Part shown: piece after piece, positions 26,339 through 35,763 of the stretch | How the letters are laid out: the number at the start of each line of letters is the position of its first letter | Position numbering within the stretch: position 1 is the stretch's first letter | NCBI RefSeq assembly: GCF_019308285.1 | Contig: NZ_WWEM01000033.1 | Span: 186,001 to 250,000, forward strand | Reading direction: 5' to 3' | Length of the DNA stretch: 64,000 nt | DNA from: Flavobacterium quisquiliarum | GTDB lineage: Bacteria; Bacteroidota; Bacteroidia; Flavobacteriales; Flavobacteriaceae | Position numbers and translations under genes: made by a program | The notes under the pieces: generated by a model | Seen by the model: the letters and a program-made list of their open reading frames with translations, nothing else | Told to the model about the DNA's origin: nothing | The model's database searches: none

Positions 26339-26432
26339 AAATTCCAAATACCAAATGACTATATTTGGCGAAATTTGGATTTTGAACCCGAGCGATAGCG
26401 AACGGGCGCAACAATTTCGAAAATTGGAATTT
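26339..26432. repeat. Palindromic REP-like element between regulator and lptE
   Basis: Arms AAATTCCAA (about 26339) and TTGGAATTT (about 26424) flank the GC-richer core CCCGAGCGATAGCGAACGGG at 26387-26406. This core stands out in an AT-rich background. Confidence 0.55.
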
Positions 26433-26446
26433 GACCAATAAACATT

Positions 26447-26968
26447 ATGAAAAAAATATATTCTCTTTTTGCATTGTTAAGCCTTTTCATGCTAAGCGGC
26501 TGTACTATAAAATATAATTTTACAGGAACTGGAAAAATCGATGCAAAAACCTTTCAGGTTAACTTTTTCCAAAACAATGCAGACTTGGTAGAACCTGGAA
26601 TAGACAGAACATTCACATTGGCTTTACAGGATTTGATTATGAATCAGACCAATTTAAACTTAGTGAGTGTCAATGGTGATTTAACTTACGAAGGAGAAAT
26701 TGTAGACTATAGAATCACTCCAATGACTGCAACAGCTGTAGGATCAAATGGTGATGTTGGAGCAGCTCAGAACCGTTTGTCAATTCGTATTAATGTTAGA
26801 TTCATGAATAAGAAAAAGGAAACAGATGATTTCGAAAAACCTTTCGAATTCTACTATGATTTCCCAGGACAAGATCTTCCAACTGGAGCAGTATTAAATG
26901 ATGCTCTTAAAACAATTTTCGAAAGAATCACGCAGGACATCTTTAATGAGTCATTGGCCAAATGGTAA
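26447..26968 (+). CDS. lptE: LptE family LPS-assembly lipoprotein
   Basis: A 173-residue lipoprotein: signal MKKIYSLFALLSLF, with lipobox LSGC at about residues 16-19. The mature part has the LptE core: YNFTGTGKIDAKTFQVNFFQ, LVEPGIDRTFTLALQDLI, LVSVNGDLTYEGEIVDYRIT and a C-terminal helix ERITQDIFNESLAKW. LptE pairs with the LptD barrel to place lipopolysaccharide in the outer leaflet. The position behind a sigma-54 regulator and ahead of secG is the usual flavobacterial order. A REP-like element lies between it and the regulator. Confidence 0.85.
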   Translation: MKKIYSLFALLSLFMLSGCTIKYNFTGTGKIDAKTFQVNFFQNNADLVEPGIDRTFTLALQDLIMNQTNLNLVSVNGDLTYEGEIVDYRITPMTATAVGSNGDVGAAQNRLSIRINVRFMNKKKETDDFEKPFEFYYDFPGQDLPTGAVLNDALKTIFERITQDIFNESLAKW

Positions 26969-27053
26969 AGTATTGATTTATAAAATCGGTTAATGCTAAT
27001 CGATTTTCAAAAAAAATTAAAGAACTAAGCAGTTAAACGATTAAACAAAAAAA

Positions 27054-28829
27054 ATGAACGTTACCGATTATACCTACTTAATGAACAAACCGGATGCTAT
27101 TACAGAAAGGCAGGCGGATGCATTAGGAAGTGTTTTGAATGAATTCCCCTATTTTCAAAGTGCCCGTGCACTAAGATTAAAAGGACTTTACAATCAAAAC
27201 AGTTTTAAGTATAATTATGCTTTAAAAGTTACAGCAGCACATACTTCGGATCGTTCCGTTTTATTTGATTTTATCACTTCAGAAGTCTTTACATCTGTTC
27301 AAAATGATTTCTACGAACAAAAACTAAGAGATCTTTTAGAAATTACGGTTTTTGACAGCGAAATTATTTCTCCTGAACAAATTAGAAAAGCACTTCAAAA
27401 AAATGATCCAGAAGAACAGCCTGTTCCTGACAATAAAGAAACTCAATCCGTTTCTAAAGTTTCAACTGAACAATCCTTAAAAATTGAGGATTTTGTAAAA
27501 CCAGAAGAACCGATAAAAATAGAGGAATCTTTAAAAACTGAAGAACCTTTAGTTGCTGCTGAAGTCAAAAATATTCCAGAAATAGATCCTTCTATTTTTC
27601 TTGCTATTAAAGAAGCTCAAACGGTAACTTTTGAAAAACCAGCAATAGAAGAAAAACCTATAACAATTCCTGAAATAGATCCTTCTATTTTTATGGCTAT
27701 CAAAGAAGCACAGTCGGTAACTTATGAAAAACCAGTTATTGAAGAGGAAAAGAAAATAGAATCTATTATCACTTCTGAAACTATAGAAAATGTAACTTCC
27801 GAAACTACAGAATCTTTAGAAGAAATTGATATTCCTTCTTTTACTGAATCAGAAAAAACAGAAGAGCCCGAAATTGAAAAACCTAAAATTGATCGTATTG
27901 AAAATTCCATTTTAAGTTCTATAAAAGTTTCTGAAACTCCTACTATATCAGAATCAACAAAATCAGAATCAGCAAAAGAAATTGAGGAAGAAACAAAATT
28001 TGATCGTATTGAAAATTCGATTTTAAGCTCTATTAAAGAAGCTGAGGCTACAATTTCTGAAGAACCAGCAATTATAGAAGAAGTTAAAGTTATTCCTGTT
28101 ATTGAGCAACCTATTTCAAGCACTATCGAAGACGAAGAAGAAGGCGTTATTGAGGAAATGATAATTCCAGAACCTAAATTTAATACAATCGAAAGATCTA
28201 TTCTTTCTTCAATTAAAGAAGCAGAAACTGTAATTCCTAAAATCGAGCTTAAAGAAGAAACTGTTGAAGAAATTACTGCTGAACAACTTCAGGAAGAAAT
28301 TGAAGAAATTGTAGAAGAAACTCCTAAAGAATTTGAAGAAGAAAGAACCGAATCAGTAAAAACTGCTGCAGAACATTTGGAAATTGGCAAGCCTTTAGAT
28401 TTTTCGCTAAGAGAAAAACACTCTTTCCAAGAATGGCTTCAATTATCTAGAACAGAACCAATTGATCGTTCAAATGATCTTTCTCCCGAAGAAAAAGCAG
28501 CAAAAGAAGCTGCAGAAAGAGCACAACAAGAAGAAGAAAGACAAAAAAAGGCTAGCATAATCGATAAATTTATCGAAAATAATCCGAAAATCTCTCCAAT
28601 TAAACCTGGAAATAGCGCTCCGATTGTTCAGATTGAAAGTGCTCCAGAGGACAATTCGTACCTAATGACAGAGACTTTGGCTAGAGTATATCTGGAACAA
28701 AAGAAATATACAAAGGCAATTCAGGCATATGAAATATTAATTTTGAAATATCCAGAAAAAATTACTTTCTTTGCAGACCGCATATCGGATATAAAGATTT
28801 TACAACAAAATAACAATAACAATAATTAA
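27054..28829 (+). CDS. Glu-rich repeat protein with C-terminal TPR-like segment
   Basis: A 591-residue protein without a signal peptide. The N-terminal 110 residues are a conserved helical domain (TYLMNKPDAITERQADALGS, FPYFQSARALRLKGLY). A very acidic middle (residues 120-460) carries five copies of a short motif: IPEIDPSIFLAIKEAQ twice and RIENSILSSIKEAE-type three times. The end (TETLARVYLEQKKYTKAIQA, YPEKITFFADRISDIK) resembles one TPR hairpin. I know it only as the conserved uncharacterised gene between lptE and secG in Flavobacteriia. It ends 3 bases before secG starts. Confidence 0.8.
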   Translation: MNVTDYTYLMNKPDAITERQADALGSVLNEFPYFQSARALRLKGLYNQNSFKYNYALKVTAAHTSDRSVLFDFITSEVFTSVQNDFYEQKLRDLLEITVFDSEIISPEQIRKALQKNDPEEQPVPDNKETQSVSKVSTEQSLKIEDFVKPEEPIKIEESLKTEEPLVAAEVKNIPEIDPSIFLAIKEAQTVTFEKPAIEEKPITIPEIDPSIFMAIKEAQSVTYEKPVIEEEKKIESIITSETIENVTSETTESLEEIDIPSFTESEKTEEPEIEKPKIDRIENSILSSIKVSETPTISESTKSESAKEIEEETKFDRIENSILSSIKEAEATISEEPAIIEEVKVIPVIEQPISSTIEDEEEGVIEEMIIPEPKFNTIERSILSSIKEAETVIPKIELKEETVEEITAEQLQEEIEEIVEETPKEFEEERTESVKTAAEHLEIGKPLDFSLREKHSFQEWLQLSRTEPIDRSNDLSPEEKAAKEAAERAQQEEERQKKASIIDKFIENNPKISPIKPGNSAPIVQIESAPEDNSYLMTETLARVYLEQKKYTKAIQAYEILILKYPEKITFFADRISDIKILQQNNNNNN

Positions 28830-28832
28830 GTA

Positions 28833-29174
28833 ATGAGCACATTTTCAATTTTTTTAGTTTTAATCACAATAGTTTGTTTTCTATTGATCGTAGTTATCAT
28901 GGTACAAAACCCAAAAGGAGGCGGATTGTCTTCTACTATCAGCGGAACGCAGATGTTAGGTGGAGTACAAAAAACAACTGACTTTTTAGATAAAAGTACT
29001 TGGACTTTAGCTACTGTTTTAATTGTGCTAATTTTACTTTCTAGCTTAAGTTTCTCTGGAGCTTTAAGCGATACAGACTCTAAACTTATTGACAAAACTG
29101 AAGCTCCAGTAAATACACCTGTAGCTCCAGCACAAGGAAACACTCCTGCTCCAGCAGTACCAGCAGCTAAATAA
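28833..29174 (+). CDS. secG: Preprotein translocase subunit SecG
   Basis: A 113-residue inner-membrane protein with two helices (residues 4-25 and 55-77). The diagnostic loop VQNPKGGGLSSTISGTQMLG between them is the SecG signature. A low-complexity Pro/Ala tail (APVNTPVAPAQGNTPAPAVP) is common in this phylum. SecG aids SecA-driven export through SecYE, the step that feeds both lipoproteins and T9SS clients. The gene starts 3 bases after the Glu-rich gene and ends at a good terminator. Confidence 0.95.
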   Translation: MSTFSIFLVLITIVCFLLIVVIMVQNPKGGGLSSTISGTQMLGGVQKTTDFLDKSTWTLATVLIVLILLSSLSFSGALSDTDSKLIDKTEAPVNTPVAPAQGNTPAPAVPAAK

Positions 29175-29198
29175 TTTTAGCTCAATATAAAAATCTAA

Positions 29199-29229
29199 TG
29201 CCAGCCTGTCAAAGCTGGCATTTTTTTTA
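29199..29229 (+). terminator. Terminator after secG
   Basis: TGCCAGC (29199-29205) and GCTGGCA (29214-29220) with an 8-base loop and a run of eight T. Confidence 0.92.
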
Positions 29230-29317
29230 AGAAATAATGTCAGTTTTAACAGCATGGCACAATTTCTGAAAGTTTATAGAACATAAAAAAATGTATAACT
29301 TATAATAATATAAAATC

Positions 29318-29593
29318 ATGGCTTTAAACATTAAACCGCTTTCAGACCGCGTACTTATTGAGCCTGTTGCAGCTGAAACCAAAACTGCTTCAGGTATTTT
29401 TATTCCAGATACTGCCAAAGAAAAACCACAAAAAGGAACTGTGGTTGCAGTAGGAAACGGAACTAAAGATCATACTATGACTGTAAAAGTTGGTGATACT
29501 GTTCTTTATGGCAAATATGCAGGAACTGAGCTAAAATTAGAAGGTACTGATTATTTAATTATGCGTGAGGACGATATCCTTGCAATTATCTAA
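29318..29593 (+). CDS. groES: Co-chaperonin GroES
   Basis: A 91-residue protein of normal length. It opens with IKPLSDRVLIEPVAAETKTA, carries the mobile loop that contacts GroEL (TKTASGIFIPDTAKEKPQKG) and ends TDYLIMREDDILAII. It caps the GroEL cavity during ATP-driven folding. It is separated from secG by a terminator, so groES-groEL form their own transcription unit. No CIRCE inverted repeat (TTAGCACTC-N9-GAGTGCTAA) is visible upstream, so HrcA control in the usual form is not supported. Confidence 0.97.
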   Translation: MALNIKPLSDRVLIEPVAAETKTASGIFIPDTAKEKPQKGTVVAVGNGTKDHTMTVKVGDTVLYGKYAGTELKLEGTDYLIMREDDILAII

Positions 29594-29681
29594 AAAAAAC
29601 ATATTGTATTAAGTACGAAGTATTAAGAATTAAGAACTTCATTAACTTGAAACAACTCAAACTTTAAATAAAAATATTAAA

Positions 29682-31313
29682 ATGGCAAAAGATATAAAAT
29701 TTGATATTGAAGCACGTGACGGATTAAAACGTGGTGTTGATGCATTAGCAAATGCTGTAAAAGTAACGCTTGGACCAAAAGGTCGTAACGTAATCATCGG
29801 AAAATCATTTGGTGGACCTACAGTTACTAAAGATGGTGTTTCTGTTGCAAAAGAAATCGAATTAAAAGACGCACTAGAAAACATGGGTGCGCAAATGGTG
29901 AAAGAAGTGGCTTCTAAAACCAATGACCTTGCAGGTGACGGAACTACTACTGCTACAGTTTTAGCTCAAGCAATCGTAAAAGAAGGTCTTAAAAACGTTG
30001 CTGCAGGTGCAAATCCAATGGATTTAAAACGTGGTATCGACAAAGCGGTTGAAACTATCGTGGCTGACTTAGCAAAACAAGCTAAAGTAGTAGGAAGCGA
30101 TTCAGACAAAATCAAACAAATTGCTTCTATCTCTGCTAACAATGACGAAGTTATTGGTGAGTTGATCGCTACTGCTTTCGCTAAAGTTGGAAAAGAAGGT
30201 GTTATCACTGTTGAAGAAGCTAAAGGAACTGACACTTTCGTGGATGTTGTTGAAGGAATGCAGTTTGACAGAGGATATCTTTCTCCTTACTTCGTAACAA
30301 ATCCTGAGAAAATGGAAGTGGAACTAGACTCTCCATACATTTTATTATACGACAAAAAAGTATCTTCTTTAAAAGAATTACTTCCAGTTTTAGAGCCAGT
30401 TGCTCAATCAGGAAAACCATTATTGATTATTGCTGAAGATGTTGATGGAGAAGCGCTTTCTACATTAGTAGTAAACAAATTAAGAGGTGCTCTTAAAATT
30501 GCTGCTGTTAAAGCTCCAGGTTTTGGAGACAGAAGAAAAGCAATGTTGGAAGATATCGCTATCTTAACTGGCGGAACTGTAATTTCTGAAGAAAGAGGTT
30601 ACACTCTTGAAAACACAACTATCGAAATGTTAGGAAACGCAAAAAGAGTTTCTATCGATAAAGACAATACAACTATCGTAAGCGGTGCTGGTGAAGCTGA
30701 TATTATCAAAAACAGAGTAAACCAAATTAAAGGTCAGATGGAAACTACTACATCTGATTACGATAAAGAAAAATTACAAGAGCGTTTGGCTAAATTAGCT
30801 GGCGGTGTTGCGGTTCTTTATGTTGGTGCTGCTTCTGAAGTTGAAATGAAAGAGAAAAAAGACAGAGTGGACGATGCTTTACACGCAACTCGTGCTGCTG
30901 TTGAAGAAGGAATCGTTGCTGGTGGTGGTGTGGCGCTATTAAGAGCTAAACTTGCTTTGGCTGACTTAAAAGCTGACAACGCTGACGAAGCTACAGGAAT
31001 CCAAATCGTTTCTCGTGCTGTTGAATCTCCATTAAGAACTATCGTTGAAAATGCTGGTCTTGAAGGTTCTGTTGTTGTGGCTAAAGTTTCTGAAGGTTCA
31101 GGAGATTTTGGATACAACGCAAAAACTGACGAATATGTAGACATGCTTACTGCAGGAATTATCGATCCTAAAAAAGTAACTCGTGTAGCATTAGAAAATG
31201 CTGCATCTGTTTCAGGAATGATCTTAACTACAGAATGTGCATTGATTGATATTAAAGAAGAAAATGCCGGAGGCGGAATGCCAATGGGAGGCGGAATGCC
31301 AGGAATGATGTAA
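29682..31313 (+). CDS. groEL: Chaperonin GroEL
   Basis: A 543-residue chaperonin. ATP-binding blocks KVTLGPKGRNVIIGKSFGGP (residues 28-47) and DGTTTATVLAQAIVKEG are present. The apical domain follows, and the usual Gly-Met end GGGMPMGGGMPGMM lines the cavity floor. There is one copy in the window, 88 bases after groES and cotranscribed with it. Codon choice is cleaner than in neighbouring genes (frequent GGT, GCT, CGT), as expected for a strongly expressed protein. Confidence 0.98.
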   Translation: MAKDIKFDIEARDGLKRGVDALANAVKVTLGPKGRNVIIGKSFGGPTVTKDGVSVAKEIELKDALENMGAQMVKEVASKTNDLAGDGTTTATVLAQAIVKEGLKNVAAGANPMDLKRGIDKAVETIVADLAKQAKVVGSDSDKIKQIASISANNDEVIGELIATAFAKVGKEGVITVEEAKGTDTFVDVVEGMQFDRGYLSPYFVTNPEKMEVELDSPYILLYDKKVSSLKELLPVLEPVAQSGKPLLIIAEDVDGEALSTLVVNKLRGALKIAAVKAPGFGDRRKAMLEDIAILTGGTVISEERGYTLENTTIEMLGNAKRVSIDKDNTTIVSGAGEADIIKNRVNQIKGQMETTTSDYDKEKLQERLAKLAGGVAVLYVGAASEVEMKEKKDRVDDALHATRAAVEEGIVAGGGVALLRAKLALADLKADNADEATGIQIVSRAVESPLRTIVENAGLEGSVVVAKVSEGSGDFGYNAKTDEYVDMLTAGIIDPKKVTRVALENAASVSGMILTTECALIDIKEENAGGGMPMGGGMPGMM

Positions 31314-31334
31314 TTCATCCTCTTCTTAAAACTT

Positions 31335-31367
31335 AAAAGCGTCGGATTCACTTCTGGCGCTTTTTTT
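31335..31367 (+). terminator. Terminator after groEL
   Basis: AAAAGCG and CGCTTTT form the stem base, extended with one wobble and a short bulge, with a T run after it, about 20 bases past the stop. Confidence 0.85.
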
Positions 31368-31370
31368 GTT

Positions 31371-31640
31371 TGCCACGAATTCACAAATTATTTTTTTCTA
31401 ATCTTTGTGGTTATTTTTTTTTAGCCACGGATTACACAGATTAAAGGGATTCCTTTACTTAGGTGCCGCAAAGTTTTTTCACGCAGATTTCACAGATTTA
31501 AGCAGATTAATATAAATTTTATATTAATCTGTATGAAATAGAAATCCTTTTAATTTGTGTAATTTATGGAAAGCTTTTTTTACACAACGTATTTGCATAA
31601 ATTCGTGAATTCGTAGCTATTCTTCTAGTCGATTCGTGAC
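31371..31640. repeat. Cluster of CACGAATTCAC / CACAGATTT intergenic repeats
   Basis: It contains GCCACGAATTCACAAATT (31372), GCCACGGATTACACAGATT (31423), GCAGATTTCACAGATTTAAG (31482), an inverted pair of AGATTAATATAAA-type arms near 31504-31530, and AATTCGTGAATTCGTAG (31599). No gene is supported in this 400-base gap. Confidence 0.6.
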
Positions 31641-31718
31641 TTGCTTTTTTATTTAACATTCTCTTTTTCTTTAAAAAATCTGTTATCTCTAACTTTGCAG
31701 TTATAATAAATTCAAAAA

Positions 31719-32921
31719 ATGAAAAAATATTCTACTGCGCTCCTATCTTTATTTTTCTTCGCAATTTCATTTATTTCACAAGCCCAAAACAACAAAGACA
31801 ATTATGTTGTTTTAGTTTCTATGGATGGATTTCGTTGGGATTATGGCAAAATGTATAATCTTCCAAATCTGAAACAAATTGAAAAAGAAGGCGTTCATGC
31901 CAAATCAATGAAACCTTCTTATCCAAGTAAAACTTTTCCAAATCATTATTCAATCGTAACAGGACTTTATCCAGATCATCATGGAATTATTAATAATGTT
32001 TTTTATGATGCGTCTTTAGATCAGGCATTTTCATTATCAAGCAAAGCAAAAAATGATTCTCGTTTTTATGGTGGAAATCCTATTTGGAATTTAGCAGAAC
32101 AACAAGGAGTAAAAACAGCTTCTTTCTTTTGGCCAGGTTCTGATATTGATAAAAGAAATCCAAGTTATTTTAAAAATTATGATGGTAAAATTCCATACGG
32201 CGCAAGAGTTGATACGGTTTTAAAATGGTTACAATTACCCAAAAAACAACGACCTCATCTGGTTACTTTATATTTTGATGAACCCGATCATTCTGGTCAT
32301 AATTTTGGTCCGCTTTCTCCTGAAACCAAAAAAGCAGTCACTAAAATGGATTCAATTATGGGAGAATTATCTCGAAGATTGGATAAACTTTCTATTGGAA
32401 AACAAATCAATTTAATTATCGTTTCTGACCACGGAATGGCCAATATCAGTAATGATAAAAAAGTAGCAGTTCTAGATTATTTAAAACCAGAATGGCTCGG
32501 ATATAAAGATGTCGTAAACCCAATTATGAGCTTACAGGCAAAAGCTGGATTTCAAGATTCTATTGCTAAAGCCTTAAAAAAAGTACCACACATTAAGTTC
32601 TGGAAATCGACTGAAGTTCCAAAAAGATTGCACTACGGAACCAATCCAAGAGTACACGATTTCGTCATAGAGGCTGAAAAAGGATGGAGTCTTGTAAGCA
32701 AAGAAAGCACTCATATAAAAGGCGGAACTCATGGTTATGATAACAACGAGAAAGATATGCATGCCATTTTCTATGCAAAAGGCCCTGCTTTCAAAGTAGA
32801 TAAAACTGTCCCTACTTTTCAAAATGTTTCCGTTTACCCTTTAATTGCTCATATTTTAGGTTTACAAGTAGGAGAAATTGACGGAAAGTTTAGCGACGTA
32901 AAATCAATGCTGGTTAATTAG
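31719..32921 (+). CDS. Ectonucleotide pyrophosphatase/phosphodiesterase (NPP) family
   Basis: A 400-residue exported hydrolase with a signal peptide ending ISQAQ. It has the alkaline-phosphatase-superfamily zinc sites: first Asp in SMDGFRWD (about residue 32), nucleophile Thr in PSKTFPNHYS (about 69), then YFDEPDHSGHNFGP, VSDHGM and KGGTHGYDNN. This is the NPP layout, enzymes that cleave phosphodiester bonds in nucleotides or phospholipid headgroups. It probably acts in the periplasm to recover phosphate or nucleosides. It is monocistronic, between two repeat-filled gaps. Confidence 0.9.
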   Translation: MKKYSTALLSLFFFAISFISQAQNNKDNYVVLVSMDGFRWDYGKMYNLPNLKQIEKEGVHAKSMKPSYPSKTFPNHYSIVTGLYPDHHGIINNVFYDASLDQAFSLSSKAKNDSRFYGGNPIWNLAEQQGVKTASFFWPGSDIDKRNPSYFKNYDGKIPYGARVDTVLKWLQLPKKQRPHLVTLYFDEPDHSGHNFGPLSPETKKAVTKMDSIMGELSRRLDKLSIGKQINLIIVSDHGMANISNDKKVAVLDYLKPEWLGYKDVVNPIMSLQAKAGFQDSIAKALKKVPHIKFWKSTEVPKRLHYGTNPRVHDFVIEAEKGWSLVSKESTHIKGGTHGYDNNEKDMHAIFYAKGPAFKVDKTVPTFQNVSVYPLIAHILGLQVGEIDGKFSDVKSMLVN

Positions 32922-32946
32922 ATAAATCTTTAAATTAATCAAATTG

Positions 32947-33060
32947 AATTGCCTCCAGATTTATCTGGTGGTCTGCTTTCTCATTAACCTATTCTTTCCT
33001 CTAGCTAAAACAGGAGGCAAAACGATAAACCGGACAGGTTTTTGAAACCTGTCCGGTTTG
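32947..33060. repeat. Composite palindromic element, copy 1
   Basis: AATTGCCTCC (32947-32956) and GGAGGC (33013-33018) are the outer arms, with CCAGATTTATCTGG inside. It is followed by a near-perfect hairpin, AAACCGGACAGGTTT with AAACCTGTCCGGTTT (33027-33059). A related copy lies after the next gene (35764). Confidence 0.75.
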
Positions 33061-33339
33061 CCACAATATTTTGGAAATGGAATTATTTTACCTGAATTTT
33101 TCAATCATCAAATTATCCCATTATCTAATTAAAGGATTGCTCTTTCGCAAAATAATTCCCTTTAAACGTTTGCTATTTTTTTGATTTACAATATCAAAGT
33201 ATATCAATTTGATAAATATTCATTTTATTTAATAAATTTCTAAAATATTATGAATGCTTTAACTTTTACAGATTAATATTACAATTAAATTTAAACCTAT
33301 TATTACGAACATCATAATAGCCTTTAATATCTTCTTTGT
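33061..33339. other. AT-rich gap before the macroglobulin-like gene
   Basis: About 280 bases. No repeat, gene or clear promoter is supported. Confidence 0.4.
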
Positions 33340-35706
33340 ATGAAATTAATCATCAGGTTTTTTAGTTTTCTATTCTGTCTACAATCTTTCGCACAGGCTA
33401 TTTCCAATCAAGAAAAAATCACGAAATACCTTAATGATTATTTTTCTCAGGACCGCGAGATTATCCATGTACAATTCAATAAAAAGTTGTTTACAAATAA
33501 TGAAGATATTGCATTCAAAGGATACGTTCTCAGTAAAAACAACAACATCCCAAACAGCAACACTGCAAATATTCAATTAGTTGTTTATAATGAAGACGAG
33601 CAAATAGTTCAGAAACAGTTACTTTTTGCCCAATACGGTATTTTTTCTGGTGGGATTCATTTAAATGAAAAATTTAAACCTGGTAAATATCATTTTCATT
33701 TCTATACCAACTGGATGAATAATTTCAAAGAAGACGATTCCTTTAATCAGACTATTGAAATTATCGACAAAAACATTCCTTATGCATTTCAAACCAATGA
33801 GCCTAACTGGAAAACAGCAGAAATAAACTTATTCCCCGAAGGAGGAATTATATTAAACGGCATCATTAATTTGATTGGAATTAAAATTACAGATTGCAAT
33901 AAAACAGGAATAGAAGTAGCAGATGGCGTTGTTTTAGATTCCAAATCAAATGAAATCACACACTTTCGCACCAATCAAATGGGAAATGGCGTTTTTTATC
34001 TAAAAGCCGATTTAAACGAAAAGTATACGATTAAAATAAGTAATGACAAATTAAAAGTAACACAACTCCTTGGGAAAATTACAGAAACCGGGCTTGTATT
34101 AAGCGCTCCTAATAATCCTGGAAGAAACAATTTACTTGTTATTCTAAAGACAAATGAAAAAGGACTTCAAACTTATCAAAATAAAAAATTCACAGTACTG
34201 ATTCAACAAAATGGAAATTCAATGCAACAGGAAGTTACCTTTAACAACAGTAAAACGGAACAACCATTTTATTTTGACAAAAAATATTTACCAAATGGAG
34301 TAAATACGATTAGAGTTTTAGATGAAGATTTAAATGAAATCACAGAAAGATTGACTTATATTGAAGAGGGTAAAAATCCATCCACAACACTGAATGCCAA
34401 AATAATAACCAACGATAGTATTGTATTATCTGGAAAAACAGATATTGCCAAAGCCCATTTAAGCATTAGTGTTCTTCCTGAAAAAAGCGTATGCATCGAC
34501 CAAAAGAAAACACTTTTGGGTACTTTTTACCTAAATGCCTATTTAGAAAAACCAGAACCTGACACTTATTTTTATTTTAATCCCGACAATAAAACCCGAA
34601 GACAAGATATAGAGTTCTTATTGCTTAATCAGAACAAAGGAAAATATCTATGGGAAAATATCAAATCGGGAGCACCGAAAATTAGTTTTGAATTTGAAAA
34701 AGGAGTCACAATAAATGGAAAAGTAGAGAAAGAACTAAAACCCAATTCTCAAAACAAAATTTCTCTTATTGCATTAAAAAACAATTTATTTGATCAAACT
34801 ACTATCGATCAGAATAATGATTTTAAATTTGAACATTTTTTTGTTCAGGATTCGACTGTTTTAGCTTTGCAGATGACCAATGAAAAAAATGTTACTCAGA
34901 CTACTAAAATAGAAGCACGAATTGCCCGAAATGAACCTAGATTTGTTTTAGGGCCATCATTCGAAAAAACATTTTGTCCTGTAATAAAAAGCTCAGACAC
35001 TATTTTTAATTTCGCACCTCCTAAAACGAAAGCGAGTGAATTAAAAGAAGTTGCAATAAAAAACACCTATAAAAAAGAAGTTTTTACTCATAAAGCTGAT
35101 ATGAGTCCTATGGCGAGAGCCTTTAAATTTGATGGCAAAGAATATGGAACTGTGCTAAATTTTCTCTCTTCAAATGGCTATAATACAGGCATTAACCAAA
35201 GTGACTTCAGTGTATATATTAGAGAGAGAAGAGGTTCTTATCTGGGTGAATCAGCGAGTTCTCCAAATGTATATATTGACAATGTTTTAGTATTCGATTT
35301 CAATCAGCTTTTCAATCTTACTTTAGATCAAATAGATGAAATTTACATTGATCAGACTGGAAGCTCTGATATGACAAGCGCAGGACATGGAACAATTAAA
35401 ATTTTCATGAAAACCGGACAAAAAAATGATTATTTCAAAGTGAAATTTACAACACTCATCGTAACAAAAGGTTTTGCACAAAACTTCACTTACAAAACTG
35501 CTCCATTTGAAAATCAGGATGAGTTTAATTATTTTGGTACTTTGGGCTGGTTCCCAAACATTGAGCTGGATGATCATTTGGACTATCAGATTAAAATCCC
35601 AAAGAATCAGCAAAAAGAAATACAGGTTGTAATTGAAGGTTTTACTAATGACGGACAATTAATTTCAGAGATTAAAAAAGTACCTATTGCAGGAAATTTT
35701 AATTAG
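33340..35706 (+). CDS. Large exported macroglobulin-like (MG2) protein with plug-like end
   Basis: A 788-residue protein with signal peptide LIIRFFSFLFCLQSFAQA. Residues 40-140 resemble an MG2-type strand domain: FNKKLFTNNEDIAFKGYVLS, then LLFAQYGIFSGGIHLNEKFK and GKYHFHFYTNW. Further strand domains follow. Near residues 640-690 the pattern YIDNVLVFDFNQLFNLTLDQ, IDEIYID and AGHGTIKIF looks like the plug domain of TonB-dependent receptors. No barrel follows, so it is probably periplasmic or surface-exposed rather than a transporter. Similar uncharacterised proteins are common in Flavobacteria. It stands alone, bracketed by two copies of a composite repeat. Confidence 0.65.
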   Translation: MKLIIRFFSFLFCLQSFAQAISNQEKITKYLNDYFSQDREIIHVQFNKKLFTNNEDIAFKGYVLSKNNNIPNSNTANIQLVVYNEDEQIVQKQLLFAQYGIFSGGIHLNEKFKPGKYHFHFYTNWMNNFKEDDSFNQTIEIIDKNIPYAFQTNEPNWKTAEINLFPEGGIILNGIINLIGIKITDCNKTGIEVADGVVLDSKSNEITHFRTNQMGNGVFYLKADLNEKYTIKISNDKLKVTQLLGKITETGLVLSAPNNPGRNNLLVILKTNEKGLQTYQNKKFTVLIQQNGNSMQQEVTFNNSKTEQPFYFDKKYLPNGVNTIRVLDEDLNEITERLTYIEEGKNPSTTLNAKIITNDSIVLSGKTDIAKAHLSISVLPEKSVCIDQKKTLLGTFYLNAYLEKPEPDTYFYFNPDNKTRRQDIEFLLLNQNKGKYLWENIKSGAPKISFEFEKGVTINGKVEKELKPNSQNKISLIALKNNLFDQTTIDQNNDFKFEHFFVQDSTVLALQMTNEKNVTQTTKIEARIARNEPRFVLGPSFEKTFCPVIKSSDTIFNFAPPKTKASELKEVAIKNTYKKEVFTHKADMSPMARAFKFDGKEYGTVLNFLSSNGYNTGINQSDFSVYIRERRGSYLGESASSPNVYIDNVLVFDFNQLFNLTLDQIDEIYIDQTGSSDMTSAGHGTIKIFMKTGQKNDYFKVKFTTLIVTKGFAQNFTYKTAPFENQDEFNYFGTLGWFPNIELDDHLDYQIKIPKNQQKEIQVVIEGFTNDGQLISEIKKVPIAGNFN

Positions 35707-35763
35707 AGAATGTGCCAATTAGAAAATTTGATAATTAGAAAATTCTTTCAATTAATAAAATTT

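Noticed and set aside
27722..28123. 133-codon antisense frame in the Glu-rich gene
   Set aside because: A Ser/Ile-rich by-product of Glu-rich codons on the other strand.
29230..29317. CIRCE operator before groES
   Set aside because: No TTAGCACTC-N9-GAGTGCTAA or close variant is present.
30818..31384. 188-codon antisense frame in groEL
   Set aside because: Mirror of the strong codon bias of groEL; no start signal or family resemblance.
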